DNA of 47,336 nucleotides from Hortaea werneckii (taxonomy: Eukaryota > Ascomycota > Dothideomycetes > Mycosphaerellales > Teratosphaeriaceae). The DNA lies in the NCBI GenBank assembly GCA_037044905.1, contig JBAOKB010000119.1, positions 1-47,336 of the forward strand. The letters are read 5' to 3'. Below, piece by piece: positions 33,059-42,778 of the stretch. The translations under genes and the position numbers were made by a program. Position 1 is the first letter of the stretch. Each line of letters opens with the position of its first letter. Under the pieces are notes generated by a model. The model searched no databases and was not told the origin of the DNA. It was given only the letters and a program-made list of their open reading frames with translations.

Positions 33059-34461
33059 CTAAGGTAACAGTGGTGTCATCGGCTTGATTATGGTGCTACG
33101 ATTGTACACGAGTTCAACCTCTGTCCTGCAATTGCTCATTCTAGAAAGTCTTCCTACGCAGCAGCTGCGAGTTGTCCTCCTCATGCTAGTTAAACTTCTT
33201 CCCATCGACTTGCTCTCTCCCCCAGTCAGTAGTTTGTTGCATCGACGTGCTCGAACGTTGTTCGCCTGGACATCTGCCTTCGCCTTTGCTACCGTTGTAG
33301 CAATGTAGACGTCCTTTCTATTCGATGCCTTGAAGGTATGATGGTACAAGCTCGCGAAGTAGAAGAAGAATGGGCCGATTCCTGGATGCCACTTCGCCCC
33401 TGAAATGATGTTGTAGAGACAGGTCTAAGCATAATCGCGATCCTCCGAGATGTCCAGCCTCTCTGCTCGCTATCCAATACGTGCATCTTCGACGCAGACA
33501 GACAGATCGCTTCGTCGGGAGATAGGATCTGATTTGATCGCAAGGCGTTCTTCCTGCTCTCCAGGCTTCCGCTCTTCGTTTGAGTCCTCCGCATCATCAT
33601 CCACGTGGCCGTCTTTCCTTTCTGGCCTCGGTCCAAGCTTGAATCTCAGCTTCTCGTGGCATGTCTCCAAACGGCAAATGTAAGATCAGCGTATAAGATT
33701 CTCAAGCCATCTAGTGATTGTTCTGTCTCGCTCTCCATGTCCCCAAGAGACCCTTACGAGTGTAAGCATGACACATCCTCGATAGAAACGAACAATTTCA
33801 GAAAACACCTTGCGTGCCTTGTCGATCCTCTTCATTCGATCTATATCGGATTGGAAGAGCGGCCGCATTTTGTCATTTCCGACAGGTCTCGTGGGATAAT
33901 GCATGGTGGCAGCGTTGAGGGGAGCATCGAGGTCACCGAGAACCATCTGTGACAGCTCGTCAAGGAGGGAGTCCATAACTGTCAGCCACAAACTTCCTTA
34001 AACGACACAGCCATGCATAAGAGAAAGGAGACCGAACATGCGTCTTAATGTCGTCTGCCATCGTTCTGCTGACACCTTTGGGCGGAACAGTTGATTGTCG
34101 CGAAGCTGGCAATTGAGCTTCTTTATGTGAAAGATGTTGTCCTCAACAACACCGAGATAGTAAGTAGTGATCCTGGGGAAACGCGAGTGCGACTCTGCGT
34201 TCACGACATGCTCTGGGCGCTTAATGACAGACGTGAATTGCTCCAGGTTTGCGCGGAATCGGCCAGCCAGGCGCCGAATGCGTTCTTGGTCAGCGTCCGT
34301 GGCGAGACCAAGCGTGACATCCACCTCGTTGAGGTCCACTGGACCGAGAAGTGCTGATTTTGTGCTGCACCTTCCATGTCTTGCGCCTGCTCCATGGGAC
34401 ACGTCAGATACACTGCCGTCCCGTGAATAAGCTCCAGTTCCTCGTAATAATGTATCTTCAA
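33059..34461 (-). CDS. possible multi-exon hypothetical protein (or decaying gene)
   Basis: Not recognised. Protein-like segments run along one minus-strand path: MKIHYYEELELIHGTAVYL (from 34461), LLGPVDLNEVDVTLGLATD to about 34040, DSLLDELSQMVLGDLDAP to about 33740, CHEKLRFKLGPRPERKDG to 33481, then KWHPGIGPFFFYFASLYHH from 33399. A convincing intron is 33480-33400 (GTATTG..TTTCAG). The middle blocks share one frame, broken only by TAA at 34000-33998 and TGA at 33688-33686. Each stop could sit inside an intron: a 54-nt one starting GTCTCC, and a 93-nt one starting GTAAGG. The join between the first two blocks needs a further weak intron or a frameshift. It may be a real lineage-specific gene or a pseudogene. 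Confidence 0.45.
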
Positions 34462-34770
34462 GTCAGGGATTTTTTTTTTCTGACAGCTACCGTTAGATCT
34501 CCCGCTGACTGTTTCAAAGCAGTCGGCGCATCGTCTTCTTGGTCATTCCCTTGTCAAGTCGGGGACGGAGACTCATCAACCCCCAGCAAATCTCGGACGG
34601 CAGGCGGAAACTAGCTCAGGAGGGCGTCGAGGACAGAGACACCTTGATTTTCAGCCAGGAGCGTGTCAAGTCGATGTCGGAATGGCATCCCTTGTGGTGA
34701 ATCGGGAATAATGCGCTGCCGTATCGCCCTACAGCCTCATACCCGCAGCACCGAGCCCCCGGAATCCAGA

Positions 34771-35075
34771 AATTTCCTATGCTCCCATCGAAAAAATGTG
34801 ACCTTCTGCTGCTCTATCGTCCCGCAGTGTCGCATTCTAACATTAAGGGTTGAGAGATCGAGAGCTGATAACGCCAAATTACCTGGCGCTCCCAAGAGGA
34901 AAAAGCTGGCAGTCTGCTGCCATATCGTCTATTGGCTCCTCAAAACAGGTCTGCGCTCGTGGGAATGAGGGAGTAGATTACATGGTGCTCTCAACAGGAA
35001 AAAGCTGGCAATGTGCCGCCATATCGTCAGTTGGCTCCTCGAAACGTGTCTGTACCGGTGGAATCGAGGGAGTGC
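34771..35075 (+). repeat. three diverged copies of a ~100-bp tandem repeat
   Basis: Copies start near 34771, 34877 and 34976. Copies 2 and 3 share ATTAC.TGG.GCTC, GGAAAAAGCTGGCA, CCATATCGTC, TTGGCTCCTC and GAGGGAGT in the same order at a 99-bp offset. Copy 1 is more decayed but keeps AATTTCCTATGCTCCCATCG and TCTGCTGCTCTATCGTC. Confidence 0.75.
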
Positions 35076-35660
35076 ATCGACCTGAATACATCAGTACGAT
35101 GCATTTCATCGACCCGAAGGCGTCAGTTCGACAATTCTCATCGACCTGGGCGTATTAATTAGATCGACGTGGCGAACCAGTCCGGTATACCCCATCGATC
35201 CGGCTCTCGTTTCTTCGGTTTTCATCGACCCGGCTCTGAATTTGATTGTTTCCATCGACCTGAATGCATTAAGTGGACAGATTTCATCGACCCTTATGTG
35301 ACAGTTCGACGGATATCATCGACCTGCATGTATTAGACATTGATCCATCGACTCGCATCGACTCAGAATTATTAGTTGGATACGTTTCATCGACACGCTT
35401 GTCCTAATTCAACGGATCGCGCTGACTGGACCTCGTCGGTTCGACAGATGTCATCGGTCTGATTGCATAAGACATCGATTTAATGGATCGTGTTGACCCG
35501 CGCGCATCACTTCGACAGATTTCATCGACCGGTTTGCATTAGTCCAATGGATTGCATCGACTAGAGCTCATCGCTTTAACAGATTTCATCGACTTGCATG
35601 CATGATGCATTCGCTCAACGGATCAAATCGACCCAGACCCATTAGCTCCACTCATCTCAT
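35070..35660 (+). repeat. degenerate ~32-bp tandem array with TCATCGAC core
   Basis: About 17 units. The ATCGAC-like core occurs near 35076, 35108, 35140, 35163, 35194, 35224, 35254, 35286, 35318, 35347, 35357, 35389, 35453, 35474, 35524, 35556, 35588 and 35627. The commonest spacing is 30-32 bp. The approximate consensus is TTTCATCGACCTG, then a variable NATGCATTAG, then TTCGACAGA. Units differ throughout rather than having fixed repeats and unique spacers. Confidence 0.85.
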
Positions 35661-35667
35661 CGTTCCG

Positions 35668-35975
35668 ATGGTAGTTCGGCAGGCTGAGACTTGGAACTCG
35701 ATCGACGGGGGCGGTATAAAGTTACGATCTATGGAGCCTCCATTCTTCATGTGAAAGCTTTCTAAGTGAATGTCATCAACGGGGACAGGATGTGATATCC
35801 AGAAAGTGAGCCTTCTTCCTTCGAGTGAAACCTTGTAATTGAAAGTTATCCACAGCAACGATATTGCGGCAGGTTGGGATACGAAATTCGATCGATGAAG
35901 CTGTGATGGAGTTCGATACAAGAAGCCTTTCCTGAATTCATTTGGAAGCTTTATGATTCAAGTCATGGACCCGGC
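35668..35975 (+). repeat. three diverged copies of a ~75-115-bp repeat
   Basis: Copies align through CGGCAGGCTGAGACTTGG / CGGCAGGTTGGGATACG, AACTCGATCGA / AATTCGATCGA, then GAGCCTCCATTC / GAGCCTTCTTCC / GAAGCCTTTCC, then GAAAGCTTT / GAAACCTTG / GGAAGCTTT, and an ending TCATCAACGG / TTATCCACAGC / TCATGGACCC. The middle copy is incomplete at its left end. Confidence 0.65.
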
Positions 35976-36877
35976 CAGCGTTTCGGAACAATGCGTAAAT
36001 CGTCCAGTCTGGACAAGTGATGCGAGTGCTTTATAGTATCGTCGTGAGAGCTCCCGGCACTGGTAATGCTAGCCTATGTTCTCAACATGGTATGTTGGAG
36101 GCTAGAGTCGCTGTTCAGCGTCTGTACTGCTGTTTACAGTACGAGCCAATGAACAAAATCGTCGCTTTCGATCTCTATGAGTCTTCGTCAAGTGACCTCA
36201 AACAGGCCTGCATTGTCCAGACAGTCTTTTGTGTGTAACTGAGGCCGGCCTTGCGAAGGTCTATGCTTGTCGCAGAGTCAATCTATGCTTGCTTGCTGGG
36301 ATGTAATAGTGCGGTTGAGAAAATGTAAAATACGGTCCCGGTCACCTATGAAGGATTAGGAGATGGTGTTGTTGGTCGTCAACAACCGTGATCACGAAGA
36401 CTGACAGACCCTCGACAGCGGAGATCCCTTTTCGTGTTTCTCCGCATTTCTCAGCACCAGAAATTTCGTAAGCTCAATGCATGCCATCTGTCGTGCGTCG
36501 CTTTACATTTTGGGCAAATGTTATTTCACACCTATGAATACCCCAAGGAATGGTATTGGACCGTCGACAGTCATTGCTATTGCTCTGCTAGAGCGTTCTC
36601 ATTTGCGTCATGGGAGCTCCAAACGGTCCTTGTGGCCCCAACTGGTTGCTGGCACCGACTAACCCCACAGGCCATAGGGCAACCAAAATCGGCAAGGTAT
36701 TGTTGGATTGACATTCCAAAGACTCCAGATGCATTATCAGTGTCGTTGAAGGCCCAAGGAACGCTGGTTTGAGGTTGGGGAGGCGTATCTGGCTCGGATG
36801 TCCGGGGGAAACAAAGTTTGGCTTCAAGACACCCAGATTCTGCCCATGATGAGAATTACGCCCTAGAACAACGAGCT

Positions 36878-37005
36878 GCTGTGGTGGCGGAGTGGTTAAC
36901 GCGCCAGACTTGAATCACGTGATTGTTGCTATCGCTGCGGTCCGTACACTATGTTTCAGTCATCTGGTACCTTCGGGTGCGCAAGTTCGAATCTTGTCCG
37001 CAGCG
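36878..37005 (+). tRNA. tRNA-Ser (anticodon UGA) with a 47-nt intron
   Basis: Class II tRNA. The acceptor stem GCTGTGG (36878-36884) pairs with CCGCAGC (36998-37004, one G-U pair), discriminator G at 37005. The D arm has a GCG/CGC stem with loop GAGTGGTTAA. The anticodon stem CCAGA (36904-36908) pairs with TCTGG (36963-36967). The loop reads CTTGAA with anticodon TGA at 36911-36913. An intron at the canonical position after base 37 spans about 36915-36961. A long variable arm (ACC-TTCG-GGT) follows, then the T arm GCAAG-TTCGAAT-CTTGT. A T-run shortly after the 3' end (from about 37011) fits RNA polymerase III termination. CCA is not encoded, as usual in eukaryotes. Confidence 0.93.
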
Positions 37006-39267
37006 CTTCTCTTTTTGGCCTCCGCTTGACCGCAGTGGGGTTCAGGGGCTTCAGATCTGTCCAGAATACACTGATAGGGGTCGACGGTCGATCAATTTTT
37101 GTTGTTGGTTCGTCCGGGACGGCCAAACCTGGTGGTGGTTGGTAAAGCTGACTGCTACGTTCCTCGAAGCGTTTCTTCGGTCTCGCGAGTGTTAGAAGGC
37201 TAGCAAGGGACGCTCGAATGCATGCTCTGAGTGATGAAACAGTTGATAGGGGATAGGTTTTGTGCACTTGATCAAAGTCGACCACCGAGCCAAAAAAAAA
37301 AAAAAAAAAAAAAAAGCGCAATTGACCCTCGCCCGCGACGGAGATGTGCCCGGCATTCGTTCGATGTCGGTAAATCCTGACCGTCTTTGCGCAGCATTGC
37401 GAGAGTCTTGTAGCAATAATCAAGATCGGTTCGAAGATGGTCGATATGTTGCAGATTGTATGAGCCTTCCAACACAGGAGCCAGGATATTTCGTCCTGAG
37501 TGTTGCATATCGACGTTGCAAGCAGCGCCGTCTGTCTGAGTTCGTTCCAGCTATCGTTGACAACGATTCCGATAGTGATAAATCGTTGGAAGCCGGGTTC
37601 TGATCCAGGCAGTATGTTTAAGTGGCATGACACTCCGGACAGAATTGGGACCGTCGACGCTTCGTTGCCTGGGCTCATGGAATCGACGACGATGTGGCTG
37701 CTCGTTTGCGGAGCTGGTGGATCAAACTCCAGATATCAGGTCGCATGAATGGCTTCACGTCGAGCACATCATTGATGAGTTCCGGGTCGCCATTATTTTC
37801 CAGCACCAGCTGCTGTCATCTGCTCTTGGATCCAGCAACGGAAAAAGCCCTGTCGAATCACGTTTGAGTATTCTTGCTCCAGGAAAGATGTCTCAAATCC
37901 TAGTCAGAAAGAGGCACGAAAGGTGTTGACTTTGAGCGAGCGCAGTATTGCACCATTGTTCTTCAAAGCAGAAAGGAGAAATCCAGTGACTGGCGGATTC
38001 AACTTTTCAACGATGTTGTGTGGCGGCCGAGAAATACATTGCACAGCGAATATCTCCATAGCACGTTTAAAGCTGTTGTCGTACATCAAGACATGAAGTG
38101 ACGTTAAGCGGCGATTCTCCGGGTCTTCACATGAGGCAGGTACGCTGCCGGCTCTCGGACCCACATCATTTACGTTGGAGAGACATTTCTTACGGTGACA
38201 GATGTATAAGAGGTCGAAACACCCAATATCTTTCTTTTCGGCTTGCGCTCTACATGTGAGATATCGACATTATCTTTGAGCTTCTCGCTAATCCTTCTCA
38301 ATCCTGCCAGCTACGTCCTTTGTAAATAGCGCCGTTTTCCCATTGGGTCAGACTCATCAGTATTTGAGTAGTCGCACCAGACATGGTCCAGTCGCTCGCT
38401 TCAAGGACCGTCCTGTCTCGTTGAGGGCTGGAACAACACACGTTGGCTTGTTGATATCGTCAAACGCCGACAGCGACTGGGAGGGGCTCTATAAATTCTC
38501 TATAGCATCAATGAAGTTGAATGCAGCGGGGCCAGTGATTTTTGTTTATCTAGTCAGATCCAAGCTTCTTGCATGCCTTTCCCGCGTCTTTGGGGACATT
38601 AAGTCCGATAGAGGATTGGACTTTGTCCGAGACAGAACCGTGGTCCCGATGCGAACTCATGTCTCCATTAATTTGAACGTCCTGACGGCCGTATCTCTGG
38701 AGAGATACCTTATTAATCTAGACGTCGACATGGACGCCCTTACGCTTCGGATGACAGAACTCATGCAAACAACAAGTCTCGGCAGCCGACTCCAGAAACG
38801 TGTCAAGACTAGCAGAGGAAAGGCTATTCCAAGCAATCGGCCTATCCTGGTTGACTGATTTGATGAGTCTTACAGCGCTTACTCATGTGACTTGCAATAC
38901 CCAAGTTGACAATGTCGAGGGCAACACTTTGCCAAGCCTCACAGCCATACTGCCGTGCCAAGCATCTCTGGGACGATGTCATTGCCACGACTCCAAGGAC
39001 ACCTCGTTGCAGGACCAAGAGACATGAAACTTCCAGTGTGCCGAGTCGTCAAGCTCTTAAGAGGCTCTGTTGACGAAGCGTCGTCGACTCGTGACGTACT
39101 TCGTTCCTGTCGTCATCCTTGGTCTGGGATGCCAAGAATGGGCTGATACATCACTGCCTCGCGACGAGGAAAGATATATAGAACTGCTAGACGCCTTCCT
39201 TCGTCAGATAAACATTCCGACATTGATCACCTGACTACTCGTCCCTGCAATTAATACACAAATCGAC
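37006..39267. other. gene-poor region
   Basis: No gene is supported. An isolated 171-codon open frame at 38343-38858 (+) has no recognised motif. A 24-nt poly(A) tract lies at 37292-37315. The region may contain decayed mobile-element sequence, but I see no terminal repeats or transposase/RT motifs. Confidence 0.45.
37292..37315 (+). repeat. poly(A) tract, 24 nt
   Basis: An uninterrupted run of 24 A, about 290 bp downstream of the tRNA gene. It could be a mononucleotide repeat or the tail of an old retro-insertion. Confidence 0.9.
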
Positions 39268-39657
39268 GTAAGTGACTTTTCCGAGTTGGGCCACTTGCAA
39301 CTAGGCTGACGGCATCCAGTAGCAACAACTTCATCTCTGCTACTACCTATGGAGCGTACCCCAAACAGATCCGTGCAATTCAAGGGAGACACCGCGAAGG
39401 AGCACCGGCTGTCGTCAGGCTCCACAGAAAAGACCCGCAGCTCCTTCGACAGTCTCGACGTCCCCTCAAAAAAGTCAACCCAACTCGAGGCACCATCCTC
39501 CAGTCTACGCAGTCGCAGCAGCTCCTCCAGCACATGGGATACTCATAGGCTTTCGGCATCTGAGCGAGGGATCAGGCTGCAGAATAATGAGGCGAAGCAC
39601 AGGAGTCGGATTGAGAAATTGATGTCGCATAAACTAGTGCCGCATTTCTTGAAGTAG
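39268..39657 (+). CDS. small Ser-rich hypothetical protein with probable 5'UTR intron
   Basis: The coding part is 39349-39657 (102 aa, ATG at 39349). The protein is not recognised: a polar, Ser-rich N-terminal two thirds (SSSLRSRSSSSSTWD) and a basic C-terminal helix (NEAKHRSRIEKLMSHKLVPHFLK). Directly upstream, 39268-39319 looks like a good spliceosomal intron: GTAAGT donor, GGCTGACGG branch-like site and CCAG acceptor, 52 nt. No in-frame ATG precedes it, so it would lie in the 5' leader. The intron is the best sign that this is a transcribed gene. Its function is unknown. Confidence 0.5.
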
Positions 39658-40323
39658 TTTCCTTGATCAACAGGCTTTGTGACAAGAGAAGGATCAATCT
39701 AGATGTATACCATAACTTTACGACTTGTTACGCAAAGATCTATGAGGCCATTGGAGACCACTTCTCGAGTACCGATGATTGATGATTGCATGTGGGATTC
39801 GTTTCAATCGAGTGCAAATAAGCGTCGTTCTCTGACTGAATCGGTTGAGCTGGGAGCTGATTTTTCTCGATGATGGCAATCGCTCTGCGCTAAAGGCGCT
39901 GACTTCGCCTGGGAAAGAAGCCGCCAAGGCTTGGCTTTAGTGCAAATGAGTATCTCCGGATGTGATTCGGAATTACGAGAGCCATTCAGAGCAACTGTTT
40001 CGTGACCAAAGACCGCCATATTCGAAGGGGTAAGCGTGGCAGAATAATGCTTCGAGAGGCGAGACGACACGTCCTTGACCACCAGAACTTTCTGAGCAGA
40101 GACACTTTCCGGCGCGGTCCGTCCGGTTTGGAAACGATGTTGCTGTGCGATGTCAGTGAAGACCAGCCGAGCATGGCCGTGCTGCAGGCAAGCATGATCC
40201 AACGGCGATTGCGTAGGGTTGCAGCGTGCCCTTCCAAGCAAATTGTGAGCCGTCCATCTCGAGCTAGAGCCTAGCAAATTGTGTCGGGTTGGTAGGCGTG
40301 CTATTCCAACGACTCCTATCAAC
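39658..40323. other. intergenic
   Basis: No gene is called. A long minus-strand open frame reaching into VPS51 is treated as spurious. An 11-bp direct repeat (AGCAAATTGTG) occurs near 40237 and 40272. Confidence 0.4.
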
Positions 40324-41061
40324 TTAACCGCCAGTGTCCTTCCCAAGCGCTTCAAGGCAAGCCGTGCGCACATTGGCGGTACCCTTCGCGGATTGCCATT
40401 TATCTAACAGAGCCGAGACTTCGTCCCACTCAGCTTCCGCAGCGTCTCGCTTGTCGTCTTGTACTAGCTTTCTCAGCCGATTCGGCGTGTCTAGCACCCA
40501 TCTCACAGTCTGCTGCTGGCTCGTCCTCGAAGAATCGGTCTCTTGGTTTCGAAGCTGGCTGGATAGACTTGCGGCTCTCTCGGCGATCTGGCCAATATCG
40601 TTCGTCAATGTGCTCGTCTGTGTCAACGGATCCATCTTCTCTCGCATGCTTCGGATGGTGTCCGTGGCTGCGATCAGCTTGCTGTAATTGTCGTAGACCA
40701 ACGCCTTCTTTTCGCCATCGAGGCTTCTGATATCTCCCACAAGGCCAGTCTCGATGCGCAAGACGCCTTCCAGGCCATCATTCGCGAGCAAAGATTGAAC
40801 ATATGCCTCGGGATCGAAGTCGGCTTTGTCCAGTTCGCTTTCCTTCTCAGTCTCTACAGACGGGGTATCACGTGCATCGGCAGGCGCTGCATCTTTCAAG
40901 CCATAGTAGTCACGCAGCGCTGCTCTGTTCCGACGTACATTGCCTGCTCCGGGTCCCGCAGGGCGTGAGGTGGATGTTGAGCGAGTAGTGTTGTCGGTAG
41001 AAGTCGAAGTTCGTCGCGAGGAGAGGGAGATGGAGGGTCGTGGCGATGCGATCGTAGACAT
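40324..41061 (-). CDS. VPS51: GARP/EARP tethering complex subunit Vps51
   Basis: Intronless, 245 aa. The N-terminus is Ser/Thr/Arg-rich and disordered. It is followed by RNRAALRDYYGLKD, then DFDPEAYVQSLLANDGLEGVL, then SLDGEKKALVYDNYSKLIAATDTIRSMREKMDPL. That block is the conserved Vps51/Exo84/COG N-terminal helix pair found in GARP, exocyst and COG subunits. Vps51 binds the SNARE Tlg1 and helps endosome-to-Golgi vesicle tethering. Fungal Vps51 proteins are short, so 245 aa is consistent. A coiled-coil region follows the core. Its ATG is 288 bp from the divergent RMI1 start. Confidence 0.88.
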   Translation of the reverse strand: MSTIASPRPSISLSSRRTSTSTDNTTRSTSTSRPAGPGAGNVRRNRAALRDYYGLKDAAPADARDTPSVETEKESELDKADFDPEAYVQSLLANDGLEGVLRIETGLVGDIRSLDGEKKALVYDNYSKLIAATDTIRSMREKMDPLTQTSTLTNDIGQIAERAASLSSQLRNQETDSSRTSQQQTVRWVLDTPNRLRKLVQDDKRDAAEAEWDEVSALLDKWQSAKGTANVRTACLEALGKDTGG

Positions 41062-41349
41062 TCTAAGCCGATTATACGCAAGGTGGAGAGACAGGAGTAT
41101 TTGGGTTTGTATCAGGACATTACTGCATCATTCTGAGTTTAATTGTTGCACATGTCAACAGTGCTGAGATACTGTACTCGATGTACGGAGCTGCATCCCT
41201 CCAGTGCTGGTACCGATGCCGTCGGGACCGGACCCGGGGCCGAACAGACGCGCGACGCGCCTGGCCGTTCCATCTCTTTACTCTGCTTGTGCTTTTGAGC
41301 TCATTCACCCTTGGGAGGTCCTGTGAAAGGAGACGCCGCGAATGAAGAT

Positions 41350-42075
41350 ATGGCAAGCCAGCGGCAGCACTCTGCCGTCCCAGCTATGGCCGGCGGCGAC
41401 GCTCAAGAAGTGTCATCATCAATTGCAGACTTCCTCAAATCCAAGGGCGTGCCGCCCACACAAGCATGGCTACAAAGCTTCATGACAACCATCAGATTGA
41501 ACACTCCCTTGGTGGCTTTACAGAAGACGGCACTTTTCCGATTCTTGGCCACTGATCTCAAAGACTCACTTGTCAAGTCGCCTTCATCTTGCTTACCATT
41601 CGACGTCTCCAACCCGCATACAAGAGAACAACGAGTCCGAGGCCCTGTCACCGTCCAGATTCTAGATATTGAAGACATTGGTCGCAGCTGCTGGAGCCAA
41701 GTCGAGGCGATCGAAGCACAAGAACGTGGCGAAACCACCAAAGGACGTGAGGTCATTCGGGTCATACCCGATGAGAATAACGTGGACAATTCCACTCAAG
41801 CTGAACCAAAGTCCTCAGGGCCGCACAAGCTGCATTTAGAAGATGCCTACGGAACTCAGGCGTACGCCATCGAGTTGGTGACCGTCAATGGTATCAGTGT
41901 CCAAATGGCAATAGGCGCAAAACTAATGCTCAAGGACTTCACTGTCGCACGCGGACTCATCTTACTTGAACCGCGAAATGCAGAACTGCTTGGTGGCAAG
42001 GTTGAGACATGGGACAAAAAGTGGCGTGAGGACCGGAAGCAGAAGCTCAAGGCAAAGGCTGGCCAAACGAATTAA
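41350..42075 (+). CDS. RMI1: RecQ-mediated genome instability protein 1 (Rmi1)
   Basis: Intronless, 241 aa from the ATG of MASQRQHSAVPAM. The N-terminal helical part (IADFLKSKGVPPTQAWLQSFM) and the OB-fold core are typical: RGPVTVQILDIEDIGRSCWSQVEAIEAQERGETTKGREVIRVIP, then HKLHLEDAYGTQAYAIEL and GAKLMLKDFTVARGLILLEP. Rmi1 binds topoisomerase III and the RecQ helicase (Sgs1) to dissolve double Holliday junctions. The length matches fungal Rmi1 with a single OB domain. Shared divergent promoter space with VPS51 is possible. Confidence 0.92.
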   Translation: MASQRQHSAVPAMAGGDAQEVSSSIADFLKSKGVPPTQAWLQSFMTTIRLNTPLVALQKTALFRFLATDLKDSLVKSPSSCLPFDVSNPHTREQRVRGPVTVQILDIEDIGRSCWSQVEAIEAQERGETTKGREVIRVIPDENNVDNSTQAEPKSSGPHKLHLEDAYGTQAYAIELVTVNGISVQMAIGAKLMLKDFTVARGLILLEPRNAELLGGKVETWDKKWREDRKQKLKAKAGQTN

Positions 42076-42319
42076 GCAGCCTATAAGCCACTGTCGTAAT
42101 ATGCGAGAAGAGCTGCCGGTCTTGATCGACAAGATACTGAATGGGCTCCGGCTGATGTTACAGCCGCTGCATCGTGAAGTCGGCTTCTGATCGCCGCGCT
42201 TTCACCCGAGCCGTCTCACCTATGACAACCCCGCCGATGCCGATGTACAGAACATTATCGTTTTATCACCAGCATAAGTCTGAGATTGCGGCTTGAAACA
42301 TACCAACGCAGCTCACAAC

Positions 42320-42778
42320 ATGATCAGCGGACTGGCTCACGTCAACATACTTGTGCCACCCGGCACATTAGCGCAAGCCGACTACTTCTACGGCGAGACT
42401 TTAGGATTAAAGCCACGCGAAGTTCCCAAATTACAGAAGAACAGCCTGAGATGGTTTGACATTGGCGACTCCGGCCAGCAGGTGCATGTCGCGCTGGGAA
42501 TGAACGAGACCAAGTCTTCGCGACATCCGTGCTTCAAGATAGAGAGCCCCGATGCGTTGTTGCAGCTTCGACAGCGGATATGGGAGCACTTTACGAACGG
42601 CGGGCCTGCAGCACCTCAGGAGGCTGATAGACCTGGCGATAAAGATTCCGGTAAGTAGCCTCGACCTGTCTGGTTTGTGCTGGGCCTAATCGGCGGTGCA
42701 GGCGCACAAGGCGTAGAATACCCGTCGCGATTCTTCGCTCGCGACTACGCCGGGAACAGGCTGGAGTTCAGCTTATGA
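42320..42778 (+). CDS. glyoxalase/VOC-fold small protein
   Basis: Exons 42320-42650 and 42702-42778 flank a 51-nt intron (GTAAGT..GCAG) and give 135 aa. Residues 1-20 (MISGLAHVNILVPPGTLAQA) and DYFYGETLGLKP form the first vicinal-oxygen-chelate half. HVALGMNE and the second-exon ending RFFARDYAGNRLEFSL form the second. The join adds SGAQGVEYPSRFFARD, needed to complete the fold. Candidate metal ligands are His7, His54-region and the Glu of NRLEF. The family includes glyoxalase I, dioxygenases and bleomycin-resistance proteins; the substrate cannot be predicted. The 5' end is 244 bp after RMI1 on the same strand. Confidence 0.82.

Larger units (their letters stand above)
34462..36877. other. 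gene-poor repeat region
   Basis: No gene is called. The region from 34771 to about 35975 is almost entirely three successive kinds of degenerate tandem repeat, listed separately. From 35976 to 36877 I see only short open frames without motifs. Confidence 0.5.

Noticed and set aside
35070..35660. CRISPR-like array
   Set aside because: Period is regular but every unit is degenerate along its whole length, with no identical repeats and unique spacers, and the window is clearly eukaryotic.
36956..37678. 240-codon minus-strand open frame with a Phe run
   Set aside because: It reads through the poly(A) tract and over the tRNA gene, so it is not a plausible protein.
38343..38858. 171-codon plus-strand open frame
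   Set aside because: No recognisable motif, no nearby splice structure, and a length that can arise by chance in this region. It is left uncalled.
39804..40373. 189-codon minus-strand open frame
   Set aside because: It overlaps the end of VPS51 in another frame, has no motif and is partly built of a small direct repeat. It is probably 3' flank.
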